DNA from: Sulfurovum sp. NBC37-1
Lineage (GTDB): Bacteria; Campylobacterota; Campylobacteria; Campylobacterales; Sulfurovaceae
DNA length: 64,000 nt
Direction: 5' to 3'
Assembly (NCBI RefSeq): GCF_000010345.1
Contig: NC_009663.1
Span: forward strand, 2,294,001 to 2,358,000
Shown here: positions 52,290 through 60,546 of the stretch, one piece after another
Layout: each line of letters opens with the position of its first letter
How positions within the stretch are numbered: the stretch's first letter is position 1
Program-made: the position numbers and the translations under genes
Notes under the pieces: model-generated
Database searches by the model: none
What the model saw: only the letters and a program-made list of their open reading frames with translations
Told to the model about the DNA's origin: nothing

Positions 52290-53414
52290 TTATCCTTTAT
52301 ATTTCACTTCACCGTTTACGATTGTTGTTATGATACTGAAATCTTCATCAAAGATGACCATATCTGCATCATAACCGCTTTTGAGTTCGCCTTTTTTCAG
52401 ACCAAGTTTCTCTCCCGGGACCTTTGTTACGGCATTGACCGCTTCGATCAGTGTCATCCCTGCTGCCTCAGTCATATGTTTTAAGGCATCATTCATCTTC
52501 AGAACCGAACCCGCAAGCGTACCGTCATCCAACGTGGCCTTTCCCTCTTCCACTGTTACCCTTCTCCCGCCAAGGTCGTAAATACCGTTTTTCATACAAC
52601 CTGCACGCATGGCATCAGTAATCAGTATCAGCCGCTCACCTTTGACCCGGTGTACAAGTTTTAGTACAGAAGGGTGGGTATGCACCAGGTCTGCAATGAT
52701 ATCGCAGCTGATATCCGAGTCGAACACGGCACCCACGATGCCCGGCTTTCTATGGTGGTAAGGGTTCATCGCATTAAACAGATGCGTGGCATGGGAGATC
52801 CCCCAGTCAAAACTCTCTTTGCTCTGCTCAAAAGTGGCTTCACTGTGTCCGATACTCAATACTATATGAGGGTAGTGTTTCGAGAGATACTTGATGAATG
52901 ATTCCGCTTCCGGCATCTCCGGGGCAATAGTGATCATCCTGATCTGATCCAGATAGGGCTCAATGAGTTCAATGCTGGGTTCACGGATATACTGTCTGTC
53001 CTGTGCACCATGTTTTTCAGGGTTGAGAAAAGGCCCTTCAAGATGTATTCCAAGTATCTTCGCTCCCTCCATTGTTTCAGCATGCTCTTTAACATTTCGT
53101 AAAGCCTTGTCAATAGCTTTCTCGGACATGGTCATCGTAGTCGCCAGGAAAGATGTGGTACCTGTACGAAGCAGGATCGAAGAAATGGTCTGCAGCGCTT
53201 CAGGTGTGGAGTCCATCACATCCGCACCGCCTGAGCCGTGTATGTGAATGTCAATAAAACCGGGGCTGACATACGCTCCCCCAGCATCGATGATCTCGAC
53301 ACATTCTGCCGGGGTCTCATCGGAGAGAGATATGATCTTATCGTCAAAGAGCAACTGTTTTCCCTCCACGATCCGATCATCTACAATGAGTTTTGCATTG
53401 ATAATGGTTTTCAT
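52290..53414 (-). CDS. nagA: N-acetylglucosamine-6-phosphate deacetylase
   Basis: 374-residue amidohydrolase that removes acetate from GlcNAc-6-phosphate, the product of PTS uptake. GFIDIHIHGSGGADVMD is the N-terminal metal site, ILGIHLEGPFLNPEKHGAQ the Glu-containing segment, SIGHSEA and THLFNAM the His ligands, and ILITDAMRAGC the catalytic Asp. nagB is not in the window. It supports an amino sugar as the PTS substrate. Confidence 0.94.
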   Translation of the reverse strand: MKTIINAKLIVDDRIVEGKQLLFDDKIISLSDETPAECVEIIDAGGAYVSPGFIDIHIHGSGGADVMDSTPEALQTISSILLRTGTTSFLATTMTMSEKAIDKALRNVKEHAETMEGAKILGIHLEGPFLNPEKHGAQDRQYIREPSIELIEPYLDQIRMITIAPEMPEAESFIKYLSKHYPHIVLSIGHSEATFEQSKESFDWGISHATHLFNAMNPYHHRKPGIVGAVFDSDISCDIIADLVHTHPSVLKLVHRVKGERLILITDAMRAGCMKNGIYDLGGRRVTVEEGKATLDDGTLAGSVLKMNDALKHMTEAAGMTLIEAVNAVTKVPGEKLGLKKGELKSGYDADMVIFDEDFSIITTIVNGEVKYKG

Positions 53415-53417
53415 TGA

Positions 53418-54962
53418 TTACATCTCATCTCTGAGCTTGTCCTTCAAAACACGTTTCAGTACTTTACCCGTTGCATTCTTGGGCAGTTCATCGATCACAT
53501 GGATCTGCTTGGGAAGTTTAAAGTTTGCCAGATTTTCCCGCATATGCTTTTTCAAAGAAGCCTCATCACAAGACTCGACATCTTCTTCAAGCTCAAGATA
53601 GGCTACCGGTATCTCACCGCTTTTTTCGTCTCTCACACCGATAACAGCTGAAGCTGCGACACCTTCAAAAGCGTCTATGACCTCTTCGATCTCTCTTGGG
53701 TAGATATTGATACCTTTAGATATGATAAGGTCTTTTTTCCTGTCCACGAGGAAAAGGAACCCCTCATCATCGAGATAACCCATATCGCCTGTCAACAGCC
53801 AGCCGTTGACAATAGTCTCCCTTGTCGCTTCGGGGCGGTTTAGATAGCCCTGCATGACATGGTCTCCCCTGACGATGATATCGCCTATCTCCCCAGTAGG
53901 AAGTTCATTCATATCTTCATCTACGATCTTGATCTCGTAGTCATGGGCTGCTGTACCTACAGAACCTGCCTTCTGTTTCTCAAAAGTGTTGACACAGACG
54001 ACAGGACTCGCTTCGCTCAGCCCGTACCCTTCGAGCAGCTTGGCACGTTTGAACTTTTTTGCCATGGCATTGAGCGTTTTGGGCTGCAAAGGGGCCGCTC
54101 CGGAGATGAATGCCCGGATATTATTGAACCAGATGAAGTACCAGGGAAGTTTCGCTTTGGCAAGTGCATTATATACGGAAGGAATTCCGAAAAAAAGTGT
54201 TACCCGTTTTGTCAATGTTTGCTTGAAAATGTTACTAAACGGTTGAAGCGATTTGATGATCACAATACTTCCTCCTGCATACAGGGGAAGGATCACACCG
54301 ACCGTAAAGGTAAAGGCATGGAACATCGGTAAAAAGACGATTATCCTATCTTTGGGTGTCACCTTGATAAGTTTTCTGGCAAACTCAATATTTGACAGGA
54401 GATTTTTGTTGCTGAGCATCGCCCCTTTGGGCTTGCCTGTCGTACCGGAAGTGTAGATAAGGACAGCCGTATCGTCCAACTTTCTGGCGATATGCCTTGT
54501 GCTATCTGTTGTGGACAGCGCTTCCGAAAAAGTGAAATTTCTCTCATCTTTTCTGGGGCTTTCGCCTTCCCAGAGAATAAACCGGCACTGTACCGGTCCG
54601 TTGGACCTGTTGACAACACTCTCATGCACCGTAGACGCCACAAGCACCGTACTCTCACTGTCCTTGAGGATATAGCTGAGTTCATCCTCCTTGAGGAAGG
54701 TGTTGACAGGTACTACGATGGCACCTATTTTGGAAATGGCAAATACAGTATAGATGAATTCCGGCGAGTTGCGCAGAAAAAGTGCAACCTTGTCCCCCTC
54801 CTCAATACCTTTGTCGGCAAAAAAGGCGGCAAGTTTGTCTACGTTCTCCAGCACTTCCCCATAGGTGATCTTCTCATCACCGTCAAAAAGCGCGACTTTT
54901 CGTTTACGCTTTTGTACCTGGGCCGAGAGGAATTCATAGAAATTACTGTATGCGTAGTCCAT
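53418..54962 (-). CDS. fadD: Long-chain fatty acid-CoA ligase
   Basis: 514-residue AMP-forming acyl-CoA synthetase. The AMP-binding P-loop is LIYTSGTTGKPKGAMLS, then EGYGLSEASPVV, GWLLTGDMGYLDDEGFL and the hinge DRKKDLIISKGINIYPREIEE; the C-terminal Lys lies in PKNATGKVLKRVL. Stop and neighbouring starts are two to three bases from nagA and fadL, so it belongs to one long unit with them. Substrate assignment as long-chain fatty acid relies on fadL beside it. Confidence 0.85.
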   Translation of the reverse strand: MDYAYSNFYEFLSAQVQKRKRKVALFDGDEKITYGEVLENVDKLAAFFADKGIEEGDKVALFLRNSPEFIYTVFAISKIGAIVVPVNTFLKEDELSYILKDSESTVLVASTVHESVVNRSNGPVQCRFILWEGESPRKDERNFTFSEALSTTDSTRHIARKLDDTAVLIYTSGTTGKPKGAMLSNKNLLSNIEFARKLIKVTPKDRIIVFLPMFHAFTFTVGVILPLYAGGSIVIIKSLQPFSNIFKQTLTKRVTLFFGIPSVYNALAKAKLPWYFIWFNNIRAFISGAAPLQPKTLNAMAKKFKRAKLLEGYGLSEASPVVCVNTFEKQKAGSVGTAAHDYEIKIVDEDMNELPTGEIGDIIVRGDHVMQGYLNRPEATRETIVNGWLLTGDMGYLDDEGFLFLVDRKKDLIISKGINIYPREIEEVIDAFEGVAASAVIGVRDEKSGEIPVAYLELEEDVESCDEASLKKHMRENLANFKLPKQIHVIDELPKNATGKVLKRVLKDKLRDEM

Positions 54963-54963
54963 C

Positions 54964-56184
54964 TTAGAACTCGTAGGCTACGCCCAGTGTTGTCAGATAT
55001 GCTCCTCCACCTGTAAATCCGCCACCATTGGATAATACCCGGTTCTCTGCAACTCCTGGAGTCAAAGAACGTGCATCTTTACCGTCATACAGGAATGCAG
55101 CACCCCACGAAAGAGCATCTGTCTGCTGATAGCGGAATCCCATTGAAAAGATCTTTGCATCAGAGTCCGGCAATTCAAAGCCTATTGTTTTGTCAGGTAC
55201 CGGTGTTTCATCAACCGCAAAGCCCATCATAAGTGTAATTTTATCCAATGCGATGGTAGCACCTATTCTGAATGTATTGGTGTCTTCCCAGTCCTTGTCA
55301 ATCGGTGTATTGAAAGCCCCATCCAATATAGGGTTTGCGATAATACTGCCATAATTAAAATCCAATGTCTTATATTTGGACCAATAGGTTCTCTCATATA
55401 CTGCCTCAAGCGTAAAAGTATTGTTCCATGTTTTTGAAACGGCGATATTCAGTGCAGCAGGAAGCGGCACGGTAACATCTGCGTCATACTGTTTGCCTAC
55501 CCCACCGAAATAGAGATTTGCCTGGCCTTCTTCTTTCAGGTCGATATTGGACCGGTAGGTAACAGCAAGGTTAATGTCACTTGTCGGTTTGTATAGCAGT
55601 GCAAGGTTATACCCGAATTCTACGGTATCACCTTCCATTTCCCGTTTAATGGGAGCACCTGCAGCCGCACCATCACTGTCAACCACTCCTTCACTATAGA
55701 CGAGGCGGACACCTCCACCGATACTGAAATCATCAGTCACCTTGTAGGAAACAGAAGGGTTCAGTTCTATGATCTTAAGCGTAAACTCTTCGGCATACAA
55801 CTTTTGATAAGGCGTGTTCCAGCGTTTGGTAAGTCCTCCTGGTGCAGTAAGACTCACACCCCATCTGAAATCTCCTATAGCATTAGCCACATAATGGGCA
55901 TTGGGGATCCAGATATTCTCTTCTTCCGATTCGCCGCTGTATGGTGGCATCAGCGTATATACATTCGAAGGAAGATTGGCAAGGGTTATACCACCCTCCA
56001 CATACTGCTTGTCTGCCATGAAACTCATAGCTGCGGGGTTGTAATAGTTCGTATCCGCACCTGAAGTATGGGCTACATAGGCAGCTCCGAGTGCCATAGA
56101 ATTGAGTGACTGCTCGGGAATTTTATATCCGGCTGCCATCAAAAGTCCGCTTGTAATTACACTTAATGCTATTATTTTTTTCAT
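54964..56184 (-). CDS. fadL: FadL-family outer-membrane fatty acid transporter
   Basis: About 406 residues. A signal peptide (MKKIIALSVITSGLLMAAGY) is followed by the family's N-terminal hatch start YKIPEQSLNSMALGAAYVAHTSGADTNYYNPAAMSFM, and a beta-barrel that ends in an aromatic residue (LGVAYEF). I chose the ATG at 56184, seven bases after AGGAG; another ATG two codons earlier sits too close to it. Imports long-chain fatty acids or other hydrophobic compounds across the outer membrane. Confidence 0.9.
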   Translation of the reverse strand: MKKIIALSVITSGLLMAAGYKIPEQSLNSMALGAAYVAHTSGADTNYYNPAAMSFMADKQYVEGGITLANLPSNVYTLMPPYSGESEEENIWIPNAHYVANAIGDFRWGVSLTAPGGLTKRWNTPYQKLYAEEFTLKIIELNPSVSYKVTDDFSIGGGVRLVYSEGVVDSDGAAAGAPIKREMEGDTVEFGYNLALLYKPTSDINLAVTYRSNIDLKEEGQANLYFGGVGKQYDADVTVPLPAALNIAVSKTWNNTFTLEAVYERTYWSKYKTLDFNYGSIIANPILDGAFNTPIDKDWEDTNTFRIGATIALDKITLMMGFAVDETPVPDKTIGFELPDSDAKIFSMGFRYQQTDALSWGAAFLYDGKDARSLTPGVAENRVLSNGGGFTGGGAYLTTLGVAYEF

Positions 56185-56194
56185 TTTCATTCTC

Positions 56195-57451
56195 CTAATA
56201 TCCTATTGTTGTATGTCTTGCTTCTGCAAACATATGTGCTGCTACACCATACGCTACCGGTCCACATTCGAAATGATTATATCTCAGTGCTGTTGTCGGA
56301 TCTTTCGTAACGGCAATTTCAACCGGTACAATACTTACATCTGCCGCACCATAGGCATTCATTGTTGCTTCTGCAAGTTTTGCCATAGGGAATGGCACCA
56401 CATTGTCACCCAGACAGTGAACCAGTCTTACAGGTGTTTGTGGTCCCCAGTCATTTACATTGTTCTCAAGTGTTGCTTTTCTTAACCAATTGTCAGGGTT
56501 TATAAGAAAATCATATCTGAAATCCGAATTGATCAATCCATCAGTTGCATTTGGTAACTGTGGATCTATCTCAGGGCGCGCCTGTGATCCGTCAAACAAA
56601 GTTTTAACTTCAGAATCATAGGGTTCGTTAAAAACTGATGACAAGTCTTGATTGTAAGAGAGTGTATAAGCATAGGCTACGTATGCAACATATGAGGGAA
56701 TAGGCAATACATCTTGACTTAATTGACCCATCGCTGTTTGATTCATATCATAGGGTCCTGCCATCGGTGCAGCAAGTGTTACCTGAAGCTCACCGTCCTG
56801 TTCAATCTTTTCGAGTGTTGCAAGTGCATCATATCCACCCTCGCTGTATCCTGTAATGAAAAGTTGCCCGTTCAGTGGAATGTCATTAGCCTGTGCAAAT
56901 GCTTTGGCAGCCTTAATAAAATCAACAGTTGCATTTGCCGCTGACTTTTTCATAAGAAAAGGATGGTAATGATCAACCGAATCCCCAAAGCCTATGTAAT
57001 CCGGTTGCAGCGTTACAAAAGCATACAATGATGTAAGAATCACCGAAGCTCCTGCTGGTGCACTTGTTGTAGAAGCTACAACTGTTGGTGCATCCGCATT
57101 TGCCATGATGGTATCATGATCATCACTGACCACAGAAAAACCTGCTTGTTTCATTGCCTCAGGTACCTCTGTAGGAATGACCAACAGTCCGGAAACTTTC
57201 ACGCTGTCCCCATGTTCATCTGTAGTCGTATAGGGGATTTTATAAGCTTTATATCCATATACTGTAGTCGACTCATCTATACCTGGCATTCCTGCTTCAA
57301 TAAGACTTGTTTTGATACTGTTTCCGTCCAGATCTACAACAACCTCACCGCCTTGAACCACCGCATTGTCAGGTTGGTGCAGATCGCTTCCGCATCCTAC
57401 AAACCAAAATAGCGACAGAGCTAGTAACACTTTTGAAATTTGACTTTTCAT
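56195..57451 (-). CDS. Lipase-like alpha/beta-hydrolase lipoprotein
   Basis: 418 residues. A lipobox (ALSLFWFVGCGS) predicts a lipid-anchored exported protein. The mature part has the secretory-lipase-like plan: YKIPYTTTDEHGDSVKVSGLLVIPT, LQPDYIGFGDS, and the nucleophile elbow FITGYSEGGYDALATLE (GxSxG). Likely acid and His residues lie in VHCLGDNVVPF and RYNHFECGP. It is first in the unit before fadL and fadD, which suggests it releases fatty acids for uptake. Confidence 0.8.
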   Translation of the reverse strand: MKSQISKVLLALSLFWFVGCGSDLHQPDNAVVQGGEVVVDLDGNSIKTSLIEAGMPGIDESTTVYGYKAYKIPYTTTDEHGDSVKVSGLLVIPTEVPEAMKQAGFSVVSDDHDTIMANADAPTVVASTTSAPAGASVILTSLYAFVTLQPDYIGFGDSVDHYHPFLMKKSAANATVDFIKAAKAFAQANDIPLNGQLFITGYSEGGYDALATLEKIEQDGELQVTLAAPMAGPYDMNQTAMGQLSQDVLPIPSYVAYVAYAYTLSYNQDLSSVFNEPYDSEVKTLFDGSQARPEIDPQLPNATDGLINSDFRYDFLINPDNWLRKATLENNVNDWGPQTPVRLVHCLGDNVVPFPMAKLAEATMNAYGAADVSIVPVEIAVTKDPTTALRYNHFECGPVAYGVAAHMFAEARHTTIGY

Positions 57452-57489
57452 TCTTTTCTCTCCTTCTTTTTATGTCCATCCTATGCTGA

Positions 57490-57525
57490 ACTTGATTCAA
57501 GATCCCTTGTGATCCTGAATCAAGT
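57490..57525. repeat. Palindromic element (ACTTGATTCA...TGAATCAAGT)
   Basis: Ten-base perfect arms with an inner GATC/GATC pair around a six-base loop, followed by CCAGGATGACG. It lies between the nfo stop codon and the lipase start on the minus strand. Its text resembles the CATCCTGGACTTGATTCAGG-type dispersed repeat of other proteobacteria. It may also stop transcription after nfo. Confidence 0.6.
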
Positions 57526-57539
57526 CCAGGATGACGTTA

Positions 57540-58430
57540 TTACTTTTTCACCAAAGCGTACAGCGCTTTGATCTCCTCGGGCCAGAGCGATTCATCGATA
57601 GTTTCCAGGATGAGCGGTATGTCATCCATACGCGGATCGTTCATGATGAAACAGAAAGCATCCCAGCCTATCTCTCCCTGTCCCAGAGAGGCATGTCTGT
57701 CCACCCTGGAGCCCAGTTTTGGTTTGGAATCGTTGATATGCATTCCCATCAGATACTCAAACCCGACGATACGCTCGAAGGCATCCATCGTTTCGTCATA
57801 CGCTTCCCTGGTACGCAGGTCGTAGCCTGCGGTAAAGGTGTGGCAGGTGTCGAGACAGACGCCTACCCTGCTTTTGTCTTCCACTTTCTCTATGAGGTGT
57901 GCGAGATGTTCGAACTTATACCCGAGGTTGGTTCCCTGTCCTGCCGTGTTCTCAATGACAAGTTTCACATCGGAACCTTTGGTCGCTTCGATGGCAAGGT
58001 TCATCGACTCGGCGATAACGTCAAGGCAGTGCAGTTCGGCTTCCATCAGTTTTTCATGATACTCCGGATCTTTCTTGGGGATCTTCACAAGGTGTGAACC
58101 CGGATGGAAATTGAGCTTGTCCAGTCCAAGCTGATTGCAGCGTTCAAGTTCATCGATGAATGCAGCCCTTGATTTTTCCAGCTTTTCCTCTTCGGGATGT
58201 CCGAGATTGATCAGGTAGGAGTCATGCGGCAGTACGTGTTTGGGCAAAATGCCTGCGGTCTCCAGATTTTTCTTGAAAGCTTCTATGGTCTTCTCTTCCA
58301 GGGGTTTAGCAACCCACTGTCTCTGGTTCTTTGCAAATACGGCAAAAGCTTTGGCGCCGATGGCCATGGCATTGAGCGGCGCATTGTCCACTCCTCCGCT
58401 TGCACTGACATGCGCTCCTACGAACTTCAT
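57540..58430 (-). CDS. nfo: Endonuclease IV
   Basis: AP endonuclease with a three-zinc TIM barrel, 296 residues. [19 protein letters not shown] opens the fold; metal ligands appear in [70 protein letters not shown] and ILETID. Overlaps the upstream lipoprotein gene by four bases. Confidence 0.95.
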   Translation of the reverse strand: MKFVGAHVSASGGVDNAPLNAMAIGAKAFAVFAKNQRQWVAKPLEEKTIEAFKKNLETAGILPKHVLPHDSYLINLGHPEEEKLEKSRAAFIDELERCNQLGLDKLNFHPGSHLVKIPKKDPEYHEKLMEAELHCLDVIAESMNLAIEATKGSDVKLVIENTAGQGTNLGYKFEHLAHLIEKVEDKSRVGVCLDTCHTFTAGYDLRTREAYDETMDAFERIVGFEYLMGMHINDSKPKLGSRVDRHASLGQGEIGWDAFCFIMNDPRMDDIPLILETIDESLWPEEIKALYALVKK

Positions 58431-58912
58431 TGTTTGATCACCTTGATGAGAATTTCATTTATTGTATCACGGAAGACAATTTCATTATTTAAAACGCTGT
58501 ATTCTATGTTATATTTGCCGGGATTTTTGATCTTTTGTGTAAAGCCGTTACTTTTTGTGCTCATATTCGCACCGTTAAATACCGCTTTGCCCCTGAAGAT
58601 ATTTTCTATTGTGTCAGCCGGATAGTCACTGCTAAGTACCTGTGTATTGAAGGTACTTTTGGGCATACACTGCAGTCGGCTCATGCAGACGGAATCTTTG
58701 GATATATTCAGAGTCATCAGAGCCTGGCCGCTGCCGTATATCTCCGCTTTGAGCTCATCGCTGTTCTCATAGATAAATCCCATGTCTGCATATTTGAACG
58801 CGGGTGTTTTTAGTACGATATAGGCGCTGTTCTGCTTTGTGTATGTAGGTTCTGCGCATCCCCACAGTCCCCATAGGAGCAGAACTGCCAAAAAATATTT
58901 CAGATATTGCAT
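58427..58912 (-). CDS. Small lipoprotein of unknown function
   Basis: 161 residues with a lipobox ([12 protein letters not shown]). The mature part is mostly beta-like with two Cys ([10 protein letters not shown]) that may pair. I recognise the general look of a Campylobacterota lipoprotein but no function. Coupled to nfo by a four-base overlap. Confidence 0.65.
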   Translation of the reverse strand: MQYLKYFLAVLLLWGLWGCAEPTYTKQNSAYIVLKTPAFKYADMGFIYENSDELKAEIYGSGQALMTLNISKDSVCMSRLQCMPKSTFNTQVLSSDYPADTIENIFRGKAVFNGANMSTKSNGFTQKIKNPGKYNIEYSVLNNEIVFRDTINEILIKVIKQ

Positions 58913-58973
58913 TGAAATTCCTGTTTTTTAGTAAATTGTATACAGCTTAAGAGTGATTTAAGCGGTCAATCTA

Positions 58974-58979
58974 TATAAT
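58974..58979 (+). promoter_or_regulatory. -10 box for the tRNA-Glu pair
   Basis: TATAAT 20 bases before the first tRNA-Glu, so transcription would start about 12-14 bases before the mature 5' end. Confidence 0.6.
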
Positions 58980-58999
58980 GTCGTCCACAAGTTGTGAAT

Positions 59000-59074
59000 G
59001 GCCCCTTCGTCTAGCGGTTAGGATCCATGGTTTTCATCCATGTTACAGGAGTTCGAGTCTCCTAGGGGTCACCA
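59000..59074 (+). tRNA. tRNA-Glu (anticodon TTC), copy 1
   Basis: 75 bases with encoded CCA. Acceptor GGCCCCT / AGGGGTC, anticodon stem CATGG/CCATG with loop TTTTCAT (anticodon TTC), T arm AGGAG-TTCGAGT-CTCCT. Confidence 0.96.
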
Positions 59075-59101
59075 TTTATATCTTGTAAACATTATTTTGT
59101 T

Positions 59102-59176
59102 GGCCCCTTCGTCTAGCGGTTAGGATCCATGGTTTTCATCCATGTTACAGGAGTTCGAGTCTCCTAGGGGTCACCA
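59102..59176 (+). tRNA. tRNA-Glu (anticodon TTC), copy 2
   Basis: Identical in all 75 bases to copy 1, 27 bases downstream. Recent tandem duplication, or copies kept identical by gene conversion; the spacer is unrelated to the upstream flank. Confidence 0.96.
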
Positions 59177-59256
59177 ACTTAACTTTCCCAAACACAAATC
59201 AAAAATCCATTATACCGATACAAACTTATTGATCATGACGAAACGTATCGTCAGTT

Positions 59257-60546
59257 CTACTGTCCTACTGCATGGTCAAGCTGCGCCATAGCGATAAAAT
59301 AGTCATAATAGGAATTCACCAGCTCGGAAAGCGAACGGATGTAGCCCTGCTGTGCTTCCTGCAGTTCCACGAAATCGGAGAGTTCGTTCTCGTAGCGTTT
59401 TTGTGCCTGCCTGAGTTTCTTTTGGCTTGCCAGCGCGATACTCTCAGAGAGCTTTACGTTCTCTTTTGCGCGCCTGATGGCGATATAGCTCTCTGTCACC
59501 TGGTTTCTGACCGCCAGTTTGACACTCTGTACCTGCGTGGCTGCCTTGAGGACCCCTACCTTTGCCTCTTCCACCTGCGCATCGGTCTGATAGCCGGAAA
59601 AGAGGTTCCAGTTCATCTGCACTGCGACCTTCCCCTGGTCGGTCGGCATCAGTGCGGTCACCTCATCATCCGCATGCTGTTTGGTATAGTCGGCGCCAAC
59701 AGAAATGGTCGGGTAGTAGTCCCCCTCCAGACTCTTGACATGTGCTTTGGCCCCCTGCACATAATGCTTCGAACTTTCCAGCACATAACGGTGTTCATAG
59801 GCATACTGCTCGAAATAGGATAGAGAACTCCGTACCTGCGGCAGCTTGCTGCTCAGATGCGGCAAAGGGAGCTTGCGTGCATAAAGCACATAGTCGCCGT
59901 TATAGGGGACAAAACCTATCTCGGCTTCCAGCTGGGCGCGCTGTATCTCGAGCTGGTACCTTGCATTTTTGAGGTCCAGCCTCGCCTGCTCCAAGCGTAC
60001 CTCGGCATCGGTCACGTCTATAATGGTCTTGATCCCGGAGGCCAGATAGCGTCTGGCACGATTGAGCTGCTGCTTTTGCAGCGAGACATTCTTTTTCTGC
60101 ACTTCAATGATGCTTTTGGTCTTGAGAATGTCATAATAGATCTTTTTGACATAATAGATCTTGTCCGAAATGGTCTGCTGCATCTGTGCCTCGAGTGCCA
60201 GGACCTCTTCACGGCTGCTGCCGACCAGACCGGAAGTCTTTCCGAAATCATAAAGCAGCTGAGAAGCGCCCAGCGTACCGCTGAGCAGGTTGATGTTTTC
60301 CACCGACTGCTGTGTGAACTTCGTACGCTGCTTGCCGCCCGTTCCGCTCAGGTTCACATTCGGCAGATAGAACCCTTCTGCACCTTTGGCACGCTGTTGT
60401 GCTGCCTTGAAATCAAGACGGCTGCTGTCGATGTCAGGACTGTGTTCGATAGCCATTTTAACCAGGTCATCCACATACAGCGTAGCTGTTCCCGCTTTAA
60501 GGATACCCGTAAGCAGCAGTGCTGCCAGCCAGTAGCGCATACTCAC
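59257..60546 (-). CDS. TolC-family outer-membrane efflux channel
   Basis: 429 residues with a signal peptide (MSMRYWLAALLLTGILKAGTA) and the duplicated outer-membrane-efflux domain of two long helix-rich halves (AIEHSPDIDSSRLDFKAAQQRAKG; RRAKENVKLSESIALASQKKLRQAQKRYENELSDFVELQEAQ). No lipobox, so TolC-like more than OprM-like. Overlaps the pump gene by four bases; last gene of the efflux operon. Confidence 0.9.
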   Translation of the reverse strand: MSMRYWLAALLLTGILKAGTATLYVDDLVKMAIEHSPDIDSSRLDFKAAQQRAKGAEGFYLPNVNLSGTGGKQRTKFTQQSVENINLLSGTLGASQLLYDFGKTSGLVGSSREEVLALEAQMQQTISDKIYYVKKIYYDILKTKSIIEVQKKNVSLQKQQLNRARRYLASGIKTIIDVTDAEVRLEQARLDLKNARYQLEIQRAQLEAEIGFVPYNGDYVLYARKLPLPHLSSKLPQVRSSLSYFEQYAYEHRYVLESSKHYVQGAKAHVKSLEGDYYPTISVGADYTKQHADDEVTALMPTDQGKVAVQMNWNLFSGYQTDAQVEEAKVGVLKAATQVQSVKLAVRNQVTESYIAIRRAKENVKLSESIALASQKKLRQAQKRYENELSDFVELQEAQQGYIRSLSELVNSYYDYFIAMAQLDHAVGQ

